Below the pieces are notes generated by a model. It was not told the DNA's origin. It searched no databases and saw nothing but the letters and a program-made list of their open reading frames with translations. DNA of 64,000 bases from Mucilaginibacter ginsenosidivorans (GTDB lineage: Bacteria > Bacteroidota > Bacteroidia > Sphingobacteriales > Sphingobacteriaceae): NCBI RefSeq assembly GCF_007971025.1, contig NZ_CP042436.1:4960001-5024000 (forward strand). Direction: 5' to 3'. The position numbers were made by a program, and so were the translations under genes. Below are positions 53,575 to 62,180 of the stretch, one piece after another; positions within the stretch are counted from its first letter, which is position 1; each line of letters opens with the position of its first letter.

Positions 53575-54876
53575 ATGAGCTTAATTATTGACGTTCACGC
53601 CCGCCAGATACTCGACTCGCGTGGTAACCCTACTATCGAAGTAGATGTTTTGACCGAAAACGGCGCTTTGGGCCGTGCTGCGGTGCCGTCCGGTGCATCA
53701 ACCGGCGCACACGAGGCTGTTGAACTGCGTGACAACGACAAAACAAAATATATGGGCAAAGGCGTTTCGCAAGCTGTTGCCAACGTAAACGATATTATTG
53801 CCAAAGAACTGCAGGGCGTTGATGTATTCGAACAGAATGCGATAGACGCTTTGATGATCGAACTTGACGGCACCGAAAATAAAGGCAAACTGGGCGCTAA
53901 CGCGATTTTAGGTGTATCGCTGGCTGTGGCTAAAGCTGCTGCACAGGAAAGCCGCCAGTCGCTGTACCGTTATATCGGTGGTGTTAATGCCAATACGCTG
54001 CCCATCCCGATGATGAACATCGTGAACGGCGGTTCGCACTCCGATGCGCCTATCGCCTTCCAGGAATTTATGATCATGCCGGTTGGCGCTCCTTCATTCT
54101 CCGAAGCATTGCGCTGGGGGTCGGAAGTGTTTCACAACCTGAAAAAAATATTGCACGACCGCGGCCTTTCGACCGCAGTTGGCGACGAAGGTGGTTTTGC
54201 ACCAACTTTCGACGGTACGGAAGATGGCGTTGAAACTATTTTAAAAGCGATCGAAAAAGCCGGCTACAAACCGGGGGTTGATATTTGTCTGGCGTTCGAC
54301 TGCGCCGCTTCTGAATTTTATGTTAACGGCAAATACGATTACACCAAGTTTGAAGGCGAAAAAGGAGCTATCCGCACCAGCGCCGAGCAGGCTGATTACC
54401 TGGCCGAACTTGCTGCAAAATACCCGATCATTTCCATTGAAGACGCTATGGCCGAGGACGATTGGGACGGCTGGAAAATATTGACCGAAAAGCTAGGCAG
54501 CAAAGTGCAGCTTGTTGGCGACGACCTGTTTGTAACCAATGTGCAGCGCCTGCAAAAAGGTATTGATAATGATATTGCCAATTCTATCCTGGTAAAAGTA
54601 AACCAAATAGGCACCTTAACTGAAACCATCAATGCGGTTACATTGGCACAAACCAATGGCTACACCTCGGTAATGAGTCACCGTTCGGGCGAAACTGAAG
54701 ATTCAACTATCGCCGACCTGGCAGTTGCCTTAAACTGCGGCCAGATCAAAACCGGTTCGGCTTCAAGGTCGGACAGGATCGCCAAATACAATCAGTTGCT
54801 GCGTATTGAAGAAGAACTGGGCGATACCGCAAAGTTTATCGGTAAGGATTTTAAATATTTTAAGAACCGCAAATAA
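53575..54876 (+). CDS. eno: enolase
   Basis: 433 residues, full length. It converts 2-phosphoglycerate to phosphoenolpyruvate. Seen are ARQILDSRGNPTIEVDV, the mobile loop SGASTGAHEAVELRD, the acid GDEGGFAPT, metal ligands in LAFDCAASEFY, SIEDAMAEDDWDGW and VGDDLFVTN, and the catalytic Lys in LVKVNQIGTLTE and the SHRSGETED signature. A strong promoter and a clean terminator make it a single transcription unit. Confidence 0.99.
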   Translation: MSLIIDVHARQILDSRGNPTIEVDVLTENGALGRAAVPSGASTGAHEAVELRDNDKTKYMGKGVSQAVANVNDIIAKELQGVDVFEQNAIDALMIELDGTENKGKLGANAILGVSLAVAKAAAQESRQSLYRYIGGVNANTLPIPMMNIVNGGSHSDAPIAFQEFMIMPVGAPSFSEALRWGSEVFHNLKKILHDRGLSTAVGDEGGFAPTFDGTEDGVETILKAIEKAGYKPGVDICLAFDCAASEFYVNGKYDYTKFEGEKGAIRTSAEQADYLAELAAKYPIISIEDAMAEDDWDGWKILTEKLGSKVQLVGDDLFVTNVQRLQKGIDNDIANSILVKVNQIGTLTETINAVTLAQTNGYTSVMSHRSGETEDSTIADLAVALNCGQIKTGSASRSDRIAKYNQLLRIEEELGDTAKFIGKDFKYFKNRK

Positions 54877-54912
54877 GCTAAAAGCGGAAAGTATAAAGCT
54901 AAAAGCTATTTT
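54876..54912. repeat. AGCTAAAAGC word tract after eno
   Basis: AGCTAAAAGC occurs at 54876-54885 and 54897-54906, with GGAAAGTATAA between. It is the same word family as the arrays at 22519 and 27896 and starts in the eno stop codon. Confidence 0.6.
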
Positions 54913-55262
54913 ATCTAAGCCCCGGCAAAACCGGGGCTTTTATTATTTATAAACAGGTACGCCATTGGGGCCTGCCGCCTTCCATTCTGGGGAAACAATT
55001 CCCCCAATTTCCCACCGCGTTGTTTAAAGGTATCCGGCTACCTGCAAAACCTGGGTTAAAGCGGCTTAGGATAAATTGAACTTCAGCATGTTATGCATAA
55101 AACGCCTGTTATTAGCAACTTATAAAATATTGTTAAAGTGGCCCGAAACTTGCACTTGCATAAATATGCAGGTAGTGGCATGCTATTCGCACTAATTTTC
55201 TCGCCGGTTAATTACCGGCTACCTAATTTGAGAATTTATTTAATATTGATTAAATACCAAAC
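54877..55262. other. 386-bp region between eno and the lipoprotein gene
   Basis: It holds the word tract, the eno terminator (54917-54944), a TGCATA-AA-TATGCA palindrome at 55157-55170 and a GCCGGT/ACCGGC hairpin at 55203-55219, which may be in the leader of the next gene. No gene is recognised. Confidence 0.5.
54917..54944 (+). terminator. intrinsic terminator of eno
   Basis: AAGCCCCGG pairs with CCGGGGCTT around a CAAAA loop, followed by TTATTATT. Confidence 0.9.
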
Positions 55263-55265
55263 ATG

Positions 55266-56084
55266 ATGAAACAGTTACCTGGTCTGAAACAAAAAATTAA
55301 CATAAACCCGCTTATAGCAATCGCAGTTTGCATATTGCTGGTTTACTCTTCGTGCCGGAAAAATGAGAATACCCCGGTTCCTTCAACCACAACAACCACT
55401 ACTAAAAACACAGTAGATACAAAAGCTATTGGCAGCCAGCTGGCGTTAAATATGGCGAATTCGCTTTACGGCAAACTGGGCGGCGCAAACCTGATGGACG
55501 GCGTCGATTCTGTTTCGCTATCAGGTCACATGGGGCCGCACCACGGTTTAAACACCAACGCCCTTTGCGGATTTTTTACAGATTCGTTGGTAAGCGTTGA
55601 CTCGATGGAAGGCGATACCGTATCGCACACAGGCGGCAACCTTAACTTCTTTTTTAATTGTGTCGACGGCAAGCATGCTGGTTATACCGCGTACGATTCG
55701 CTGGGCACTACCCGCACTACACCCAAAGGCTTGTTCCAAAATTATTACGTAAAACAATACTATACCATCGAATGCAAGGACGATAAGCACCAATTCATCG
55801 GCGTTAACGGCACCAACTATTTTTACCAGCTGATAAACATATCATGCGGCTGTGACGAGACTTACGCCGACATCGAAAACTCGGTGTACTACCTGAAGGA
55901 CCTGACAATAGATGTGTGCAAAAAGGATATCCTGAGCGGTACCGCAACCTTTAAGGCTTACGGCTACCATTGGAGCATTACCGGCACCATGACCTTCCTG
56001 GGCAACCACATGGCCGATATGATCATCGACGGCAATAGCACCATCTACCACGTAAACCTGCTTACCCAAACTATTACTACATAA
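55266..56084 (+). CDS. hypothetical lipoprotein
   Basis: 272 residues from the second of two adjacent ATGs (55263 and 55266). The lipobox is YSSC (Cys30). A Thr-rich linker follows the Cys (VPSTTTTTTKN), then a beta-rich mature part with several Cys (CGFF, NCVDG, ECKDD, SCGCDE, VCKKD) that could form disulfides. No family recognised. It has its own terminator. Its position between enolase and the DEAD-box gene does not suggest a role. Confidence 0.75.
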   Translation: MKQLPGLKQKININPLIAIAVCILLVYSSCRKNENTPVPSTTTTTTKNTVDTKAIGSQLALNMANSLYGKLGGANLMDGVDSVSLSGHMGPHHGLNTNALCGFFTDSLVSVDSMEGDTVSHTGGNLNFFFNCVDGKHAGYTAYDSLGTTRTTPKGLFQNYYVKQYYTIECKDDKHQFIGVNGTNYFYQLINISCGCDETYADIENSVYYLKDLTIDVCKKDILSGTATFKAYGYHWSITGTMTFLGNHMADMIIDGNSTIYHVNLLTQTITT

Positions 56085-56107
56085 CAGATCAACTTTACGT
56101 TTAGCGG

Positions 56108-56136
56108 GCCCCGGCTTTTGCCGGGGCTTTCTTTTT
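56108..56136 (+). terminator. intrinsic terminator after the lipoprotein gene
   Basis: GCCCCGGC (56108-56115) pairs with GCCGGGGC (56120-56127) around TTTT, followed by TTTCTTTTTG. Confidence 0.9.
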
Positions 56137-56199
56137 GTAATATCCAACTCAGTCAATCGTTCGCACTTAACCTTTATCCTTTACCTCACCAAAAAACCG

Positions 56200-56207
56200 T
56201 ATCTTTG
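56200..56207 (+). promoter_or_regulatory. promoter -7 element (TATCTTTG) for the DEAD-box gene
   Basis: Exact TAnnTTTG about 100 bp before the ATG at 56309, giving a leader near 95 nt. Long leaders are common for cold-inducible RNA helicases; regulation is inference. Confidence 0.55.
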
Positions 56208-56308
56208 CAAAAAATATAGTACCCGTTCGCTTACGGTTTTGATTTCTCAGGACGACTCTTCAGATCCGCTTATGCATTCGCGTTAGCACATTATAGCAGA
56301 TACATTAC

Positions 56309-57562
56309 ATGATATTCGACAATTTAAATATAATTGAGCCTATCCTCAGGGCCCTAAAAACCGAGGGATATACCACGCCCACCCCGATACAGGAACAGGC
56401 CATACCCATTTTATTAAAACAGCGCGACCTGTTGGGCTGTGCTCAAACCGGCACCGGTAAAACCGCCGCCTTCGCCATCCCTATTTTGCAGCTTTTATAC
56501 CAGGACAGGCTGCAGCACAAAGAGCAGAAAACAATTAAGGCGCTGATACTAACCCCAACACGCGAACTGGCCATACAGATAGACGAAAGCTTTGCTGCTT
56601 ATGGTCGTCACACAGGCTTAAAACACCTGGTGATTTTCGGCGGTGTTTCCCAGAATCCACAGACCGACGCTTTGCGCCGTGGCGTAGATATTTTAGTAGC
56701 CACGCCGGGCCGTTTGCTCGATTTAATGAACCAAGGCTATGTAAGATTGGACCACATCAGGTTCCTGGTGCTGGACGAGGCCGACCGCATGCTGGACATG
56801 GGTTTTGTGCACGATGTAAAGAAGATTATCGCCAAAGTACCTTCACGCAGGCAAACGCTGTTCTTCTCGGCCACTATGCCCAACGAGATACAGCAACTGG
56901 CGAACTCAATATTGAGCAATCCTGAAAAGGTGGAGGTTACACCGGTATCATCCACTGCGGATACAATAGAACAGCAATTGTTTTATGTGGAAAAAACGGA
57001 CAAGAAATCGCTGCTGCTGCACATTCTGAAAGATAAGACCATCAAAACTGCGCTGGTATTTACCCGCACCAAACATGGCGCCGACAAGGTGGTGAAGGAC
57101 CTTACCCGCGCGGGCATTACCGCCGAAGCGATACACGGAAATAAATCGCAAAACGCCAGGCAGCGCGCGTTGACAAACTTCAAAAACCGCACCACACGGG
57201 TATTGATAGCAACCGACATCGCGGCCCGCGGCATCGATATTGATGACCTTACGCACGTGATCAATTACGAACTGCCTAACATCCCGGAGACTTACGTACA
57301 CCGTATCGGTCGTACTGGTCGCGCCGGGCAGGATGGCATTGCCTTCTCGTTTTGCGAGGCTGAGGAGATTGACTTCCTAAAGGATATTCATAAGCTGATA
57401 GGCAAAACCATACCGGTAAACGACGCACACCCCTACCCGATGAGCCCAACATTTGTGGCCAAGAAGATGGACACCACTGTCAAAAACGGAACTTCCGCAC
57501 CAAAACAGCAGCGTTCATCCGGTCACCGCGATGGCAAAAAGCGCTGGGGCAAAAGAAGATAA
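56309..57562 (+). CDS. DEAD-box ATP-dependent RNA helicase (RhlE-like)
   Basis: 417 residues. All helicase motifs are present: Q motif TPTPIQEQAIP, motif I AQTGTGKT, Ia PTRELAIQ, II DEAD, III SAT, IV ALVFTRTKHGADK, V ATDIAARGIDI, VI HRIGRTGRAGQDG. A short basic tail (KQQRSSGHRDGKKRWGKRR) replaces a larger RNA-binding domain, as in RhlE-type helicases. It unwinds structured RNA, in ribosome assembly or mRNA decay. The stop is 8 bp before a perfect 28-bp palindrome. Confidence 0.96.
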   Translation: MIFDNLNIIEPILRALKTEGYTTPTPIQEQAIPILLKQRDLLGCAQTGTGKTAAFAIPILQLLYQDRLQHKEQKTIKALILTPTRELAIQIDESFAAYGRHTGLKHLVIFGGVSQNPQTDALRRGVDILVATPGRLLDLMNQGYVRLDHIRFLVLDEADRMLDMGFVHDVKKIIAKVPSRRQTLFFSATMPNEIQQLANSILSNPEKVEVTPVSSTADTIEQQLFYVEKTDKKSLLLHILKDKTIKTALVFTRTKHGADKVVKDLTRAGITAEAIHGNKSQNARQRALTNFKNRTTRVLIATDIAARGIDIDDLTHVINYELPNIPETYVHRIGRTGRAGQDGIAFSFCEAEEIDFLKDIHKLIGKTIPVNDAHPYPMSPTFVAKKMDTTVKNGTSAPKQQRSSGHRDGKKRWGKRR

Positions 57563-57569
57563 CATTTTT

Positions 57570-57597
57570 GTAGAGACGCATAATTATGCGTCTCTAC
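57570..57597. repeat. perfect 28-bp palindrome, copy 1
   Basis: The left half is GTAGAGACGCATAA and the right half its complement. An identical copy is at 62915-62942. It lies between the helicase and FtsB/DivIC genes. Both copies are palindromic, so orientation cannot be assigned. Related GTAGAGACG palindromes are known as intergenic repeats in other bacteria. Confidence 0.9.
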
Positions 57598-57682
57598 GTT
57601 TGCCCTGTTAACAAGTTAATAAACCCACTTGTGGCATTCAAAATAAATAAATAGCTTTAAACGAAAATTATTTTGGTTTGAA

Positions 57683-57982
57683 ATGAAGCGTCTGCTGCAT
57701 CTTTTAAGGAACAAGTATTTCGTGGTGAGCCTTGCCTTTTTGGTGTGGATGGTATTTTTTGACAAAAACGACCTGTTCTCGCAATATCAATATCACCAGC
57801 AGCTGAGCAAGCTGAAACACGAGCGCGATTTTTACCAGAAAGAGACCGCCAAAGCTACCCAGGACCTGGACGAACTAACCTCCAACAAGGAAAAACTCGA
57901 AAAATTCGCCCGCGAAAAATACCTGATGAAGAAAGCCAATGAGGATGTTTTCGTTATCGTAAAGGATAAAAAGGCGGAGTGA
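57683..57982 (+). CDS. septum formation initiator family protein (FtsB/DivIC-like)
   Basis: 99 residues. One N-terminal membrane helix (about 12-27, FVVSLAFLVWMVFF) with a basic inside end, then a coiled coil (about 35-75, LSKLKHERDFYQKETAKATQ), then a conserved ending REKYLMKKANEDVFVI, as in FtsB/DivIC. It acts in the divisome with FtsL and FtsQ. In many Bacteroidota this gene follows eno; here two genes lie between them. Confidence 0.9.
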   Translation: MKRLLHLLRNKYFVVSLAFLVWMVFFDKNDLFSQYQYHQQLSKLKHERDFYQKETAKATQDLDELTSNKEKLEKFAREKYLMKKANEDVFVIVKDKKAE

Positions 57983-58023
57983 TTTCGGAGATCAGAGGGC
58001 AGACATCAGATTTCCGACCCCTG
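57983..58023. repeat. GATCAGAGG word tract
   Basis: GGAGATCAGAGGGCAGACAT is followed by CAGATTTCCGACCCCTGTC, an imperfect inverted arrangement in the spacer between convergent genes. It is a weak member of the word array series. Confidence 0.4.
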
Positions 58024-58632
58024 TCAGGCGTAAAATTTTGGTAACGATAATTTATACCTCACCGCTACTATCCTGATCGCGCATACCATCACAACAGCTA
58101 TTATTTTTACCAACTGCGGATCCATATGATCCACCAGCAGCACGTATAATGTGCCGCCGACAATGCAGGCCGTAGCATAAATTTCCTTACGGAATATCAA
58201 AGGTATATCGTTCAGCAAAATATCGCGGATAACGCCGCCAAAGCAACCTGTTATGGTGCCCAGCGCAACGCAAACACCCGGGTTAAGCCCTGCGGCAATG
58301 CCTTTTTGCGTGCCGATGATTGTAAACAGCCCAAGGCCCAGCGCGTCGAAAAGGAACAGCGTCGTTTTGAGTGTTTTGATGTATTTTTTGAAAAGTATGG
58401 TTGCTATTACTGTCCCCAATATGATCAGCAGCAAACGGTAATCACGCATCCACGCCACTGGTGTATCACCTATCATTACATCCCGTATGGTGCCGCCACC
58501 AATCGCCGTTACAAAACCCATGATCAGCACACCGAAAACATCCAGCCGTTTCAGCATTGCCGAATAAGAGCCGGAGACAGCAAAAGCCACTGTGCCTGCA
58601 ATTTCTATGGCCGGTGAAATGTTGATCATCAT
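58024..58632 (-). CDS. TRIC-type cation channel / YicG family membrane protein
   Basis: 202 residues from the ATG at 58632; the frame opens at 58701. About six or seven membrane helices, with the two repeated family motifs GGGTIRDVMIGD and FGGVIRDILLNDIP. The family (UPF0126) forms trimeric monovalent cation channels. The start overlaps the stop of the VWA gene as ATGA, so the two are translationally coupled. Confidence 0.93.
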   Translation of the reverse strand: MMINISPAIEIAGTVAFAVSGSYSAMLKRLDVFGVLIMGFVTAIGGGTIRDVMIGDTPVAWMRDYRLLLIILGTVIATILFKKYIKTLKTTLFLFDALGLGLFTIIGTQKGIAAGLNPGVCVALGTITGCFGGVIRDILLNDIPLIFRKEIYATACIVGGTLYVLLVDHMDPQLVKIIAVVMVCAIRIVAVRYKLSLPKFYA

Positions 58633-60719
58633 ACTTCGCCTTCGCGCTTGCGCAAAAACCATTCGGCGCTCAACAAAGCTACAATAAATACAAATATCCA
58701 TTTCACACCCACGAGGTCGCTATAATGCTTATCCTCATACACAACCGTTTTGATATTCTCGTTCTTTTGGATCAGATCCGCCAGTTGGCCAACCTGCGAT
58801 GGCTGCAGCATTTGTCCGCCCGATTGTTGTGCCAAAGCCGCTAAAAGCTTATGGTCTGCGGCCGTTTGGCGGGTCTCCAAATTTAAAGGTTTAATGGTTA
58901 GGCGGCCATTGGCTGTCAGATTTTGATCGCCCAGTTTCGCCGAAGCAGTATAGCCATAATCGCCAACGGGTAAAGTCCCTGCATCCAACTGGTAACTTTG
59001 CCCGCTGCGGGTAAACAGGAAGCTATAATTTTTGCCCGAATCACTTTTGAGGTTGATCTTTATATCAGGGGTGTTTACCAGTTGCAGCGCTTCGTTGTAT
59101 AGTTCAGCATTCAGGATGATATTTTCGCCTTCATCAAATACATTTTTAGCAGGATAGACCCGGAAACGCTGGCGGTTGCTGTTAGCCGTAAGATATTGCA
59201 CACACTGGCCCAATAGCTCTTCTGTAGCATGGTGATTTCCGTACGACTGGTATTCGGCCAGCGACCAGCGCCAGAGGCCCTCGCCCGTTAATACCCCTAT
59301 ACGGCGCCCGTTGTCGTCACCGAACAGGAGTAAAGGGTACGGCGTTGGGACTTCGCCTATGCGCTGTTTTAATAGCAGCTGATCGTTTCCCGCCGTACGG
59401 TAGTTACCAAAAGGCGCTATCAGTGGTGGTAATTTGCTTAATTTGTTCCTGGTCGAGTCGGAAAGGGTGAATAGTGAAAAGTCGCTAGCCGGCATCGGGA
59501 ACACCTCCTGCACCTGGTTACGGTTAGAGTATACCTGTATAGCCTTTTGTTCATTGTTGAATTGCGGCAGATCGGTTTGCGCGCCAAGCATATACCATAC
59601 GGGCACCTTACCTTTCGTGATAAAACTCTGCAGGGCTCCTGAACCATTTGAGACACACTGGTAAAGGATAACCAGGCTATAATCAGTCAGTTTAAGCGAC
59701 GCCGCATCAGTAAGCAGGCTGGTTTTTACTTCGTAATTCTTGTTAACCTCTATACCCTGCTTGATCGTGCTGATGTCCGGATGCGGACCATCATACAGCA
59801 GCAATATCTTCTGCCGGGCATCCAGCACATCCACATAAATAGTTTCCGAATTATTCTGAACCGATAACTCGTTTTTTACGGGAGTAATATCGATGGTAAA
59901 TTTCCGGATACCTTTTTTATCGGCGTTCAGTTTCAGTGGTATTACCTTGCGGAAGTTATCCGAATTAACCTCAACATTTTGGTTAGCCACCTGCTTGCCG
60001 TCTTCGGATACGTTAAGCCTTATAGTCTCCCCGTTTGCCTGGAAGGCCTCTGCCAAAACTTCGATCACAAAATCATTCCCTAAAAAAGCGGTTTTGTTAT
60101 AGTTGACATTACCTATCAACAGATCACGCCTGGCAGTAGTATCGCCCAAAGCAACGGTGTAAACGCTTGTTTTAAGATTTTTCGCCTCGTATAGCGGATC
60201 GCTGCCCTGGTTGTACAAGCCATCCGTAACCAACACCAAAGCGCCGATGTTCTGGTTGGCGAAACGTTCGTTCAACTTATCCAGCGCCGATGAGATATTC
60301 GTTTGCTTTCCGTCGAATTTGTTTGAAAGGCTATCTTTCAGGTCGCGGCTAAAATTGAACTCACGAACGTCGTACTTATCGCCTAACTGTTCTTTCAGCT
60401 TTGCGAGTTCGCCAACAAATTGATCCGGTTTAAAACCGCCCGGCTTAAACGTGCCGATGGATTGTGAATTATCCTGCACTATCAGCACCAGCGGTTTTTG
60501 CTGCGTATAACTTACCGACCGTACAAGCGGCGCGATCAGTAAAAATGAAGTGATAAAAACGGCAATGGTCCTGGCGGCAAATAACGCGTAGCGTATTTTT
60601 TTAGCCAGGCCAGAAGGACTGCGGTACAGCAGCCAGGCATAAAGCAAACCCAGCAACAGGCAAATAGGTGTCCACCATCCTGAAACTGTTCCCCATGTTA
60701 CTGAAAATAAAAGCTGCAT
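58629..60719 (-). CDS. membrane protein with VWA-like domain
   Basis: 696 residues. Two N-terminal membrane helices (WWTPICLLLGLLYAWLLY and IAVFITSFLLIAPLV), then a VWA-type fold starting LVLIVQDNSQSIGTF, in which DNSQS is the MIDAS-like DxSxS motif. A long periplasmic, beta-rich region follows, and a final helix (VKWIFVFIVALLSAEWFL) near residue 685 with the C-terminus inside. This layout is common in Bacteroidota, sometimes with MoxR/BatA genes, which are not seen here. Function unknown. Confidence 0.88.
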   Translation of the reverse strand: MQLLFSVTWGTVSGWWTPICLLLGLLYAWLLYRSPSGLAKKIRYALFAARTIAVFITSFLLIAPLVRSVSYTQQKPLVLIVQDNSQSIGTFKPGGFKPDQFVGELAKLKEQLGDKYDVREFNFSRDLKDSLSNKFDGKQTNISSALDKLNERFANQNIGALVLVTDGLYNQGSDPLYEAKNLKTSVYTVALGDTTARRDLLIGNVNYNKTAFLGNDFVIEVLAEAFQANGETIRLNVSEDGKQVANQNVEVNSDNFRKVIPLKLNADKKGIRKFTIDITPVKNELSVQNNSETIYVDVLDARQKILLLYDGPHPDISTIKQGIEVNKNYEVKTSLLTDAASLKLTDYSLVILYQCVSNGSGALQSFITKGKVPVWYMLGAQTDLPQFNNEQKAIQVYSNRNQVQEVFPMPASDFSLFTLSDSTRNKLSKLPPLIAPFGNYRTAGNDQLLLKQRIGEVPTPYPLLLFGDDNGRRIGVLTGEGLWRWSLAEYQSYGNHHATEELLGQCVQYLTANSNRQRFRVYPAKNVFDEGENIILNAELYNEALQLVNTPDIKINLKSDSGKNYSFLFTRSGQSYQLDAGTLPVGDYGYTASAKLGDQNLTANGRLTIKPLNLETRQTAADHKLLAALAQQSGGQMLQPSQVGQLADLIQKNENIKTVVYEDKHYSDLVGVKWIFVFIVALLSAEWFLRKREGEV

Positions 60720-60731
60720 CCTTTGGGTTTG

Positions 60732-60756
60732 ACGTTAAACGTAATACGTTTTACGT
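60732..60756. repeat. ACGTTAAACGT inverted word array
   Basis: ACGTTAAACGT (60732-60742) and ACGTTTTACGT (60746-60756) form an inverted repeat with one mismatch around AAT, just before the VWA gene start. Confidence 0.6.
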
Positions 60757-60803
60757 TATGGTGCAAAATGCGAAATTATTGTGAGATGATTGAAAGTTTG
60801 TCA

Positions 60804-61325
60804 TCAAAGGAAACTTGTATCTTCTGACACCTCATGCGGTGTATATTTCTCGTTTGAACCAAAATAGATTTCGTGTTCATGAAAAAAAAGCAATGCCCAA
60901 TTTAAGTTTTGATCTATCACCGTAAGATCGTCCGCGATGCTGTAATAAAACGCGTCAAAATATTTTATTAATAATTCCCAGGGTATTATCATCGCCAAAT
61001 CAGGCTGCCATGATAAATAAACTGGTTTGTCAAAAGGGAAACCACGTTTATAAAGCCATTTTTTTGTTTCCTGCTCGTCGTCACCTGTTATCATAAACTT
61101 ATCAATAACGTTAAACAAGTCGCGCTTAAAAGGGAAATCAAGGTGAATATTAGCTTCTTTGATGTAATTCCACAAAAACTTAGAGCCGTGAGTATCTAAT
61201 GGTTTTAGCTGGGCTAAATGCGACTGCGGAAGTTCCTCATAGTCGGGATCGGTGAAACGATACTTCAAAAGGAATTCGGCCATTGGAATTACATGATCAT
61301 CAAGATTTTCAAAACCAATACTCAT
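60804..61325 (-). CDS. hypothetical protein, 173 aa
   Basis: No signal peptide or membrane helix; acidic and rich in aromatics (YLSWQPDLAMIIPWELLIKYF, then DAFYYSIADDL). The frame is fully open. The DNA is AT-rich. It lies 13 bp downstream of fabG on the same strand. No family recognised; immunity-type or regulatory proteins of this size are possible but nothing supports them here. Confidence 0.7.
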   Translation of the reverse strand: MSIGFENLDDHVIPMAEFLLKYRFTDPDYEELPQSHLAQLKPLDTHGSKFLWNYIKEANIHLDFPFKRDLFNVIDKFMITGDDEQETKKWLYKRGFPFDKPVYLSWQPDLAMIIPWELLIKYFDAFYYSIADDLTVIDQNLNWALLFFHEHEIYFGSNEKYTPHEVSEDTSFL

Positions 61326-61337
61326 GATGGGCCTCGC

Positions 61338-62081
61338 CTACAACATTCCCCCGTCAACCGGAATTACCTGCCCGGTAATATATGCCGCCATGTCCGATGC
61401 CAGGAAAACGCAGGCATTGGCTACATCTTCGGTTTCGCCGCCACGTTTTAGTGGGATGGCCTGCGCCCAGCCTTCAACTACTTTCGGGTCCAGCACTTCG
61501 GTCATTTCGGTTTTGATAAAACCAGGGGCCACCACGTTGGTGCGTATATTTCTTGAACCTAATTCTTTTGCGATGGATTTAGAGAAACCGATGATACCTG
61601 CTTTGGATGCTGCATAGTTGGATTGCCCGGCATTACCGTTGACACCAACTACCGAGCTCATATTAATAAATACGCCATCCCGGTTCTTCATCATGATCTT
61701 TGATGCAGCTTTGGTGACATTGAATATCGATTTCAGGTTCACATCCAATACGTCGTCCCACTGTTCTTCGGTCATGCGCATCAGTAAACCATCTTTTGTG
61801 ATGCCGGCGTTGTTTACGACAATTTGCAGCGTGCCGAAATCGGCTATGATATCATTGATCAGCTTTTCGGCCTCATCAAATTTGGAAGCGTCAGACCGGT
61901 AACCTTTAACTTTGGTACCATAGCTTTGCAGTTCCTGTTCCAGCGCCTGCCCTTTTTCTACAGACGACAAGTAGGTGAAAGCTACATTTGCGCCATGCTC
62001 GGCAAATTTCTCGGCTATCTTACGGCCTATGCCCTTCGAGGCGCCGGTTATCAGTGCTGTTTTTCCTTCCAGTAATTTCAT
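61338..62081 (-). CDS. fabG: 3-oxoacyl-ACP reductase
   Basis: 247 residues of the SDR family. NAD(P) motif TGASKGIGRKIAEKF, NNAG, catalytic Ser/Tyr/Lys in MSSVVGVNGNAGQSNYAASK, ending in ITGQVIPVDGGML. It reduces 3-oxoacyl-ACP with NADPH in fatty acid synthesis. The close match to FabG over the whole length makes the assignment good, although other SDR reductases look similar. Confidence 0.93.
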   Translation of the reverse strand: MKLLEGKTALITGASKGIGRKIAEKFAEHGANVAFTYLSSVEKGQALEQELQSYGTKVKGYRSDASKFDEAEKLINDIIADFGTLQIVVNNAGITKDGLLMRMTEEQWDDVLDVNLKSIFNVTKAASKIMMKNRDGVFINMSSVVGVNGNAGQSNYAASKAGIIGFSKSIAKELGSRNIRTNVVAPGFIKTEMTEVLDPKVVEGWAQAIPLKRGGETEDVANACVFLASDMAAYITGQVIPVDGGML

Positions 62082-62180
62082 AATTTTCAGAATGGTTTCG
62101 GGGGTCGAAGATAGATAATTAGTCGGAAAGTGGAAAAACCCGCCAGATAGTTATAATTTTATTCATCCCAAATCATAATA

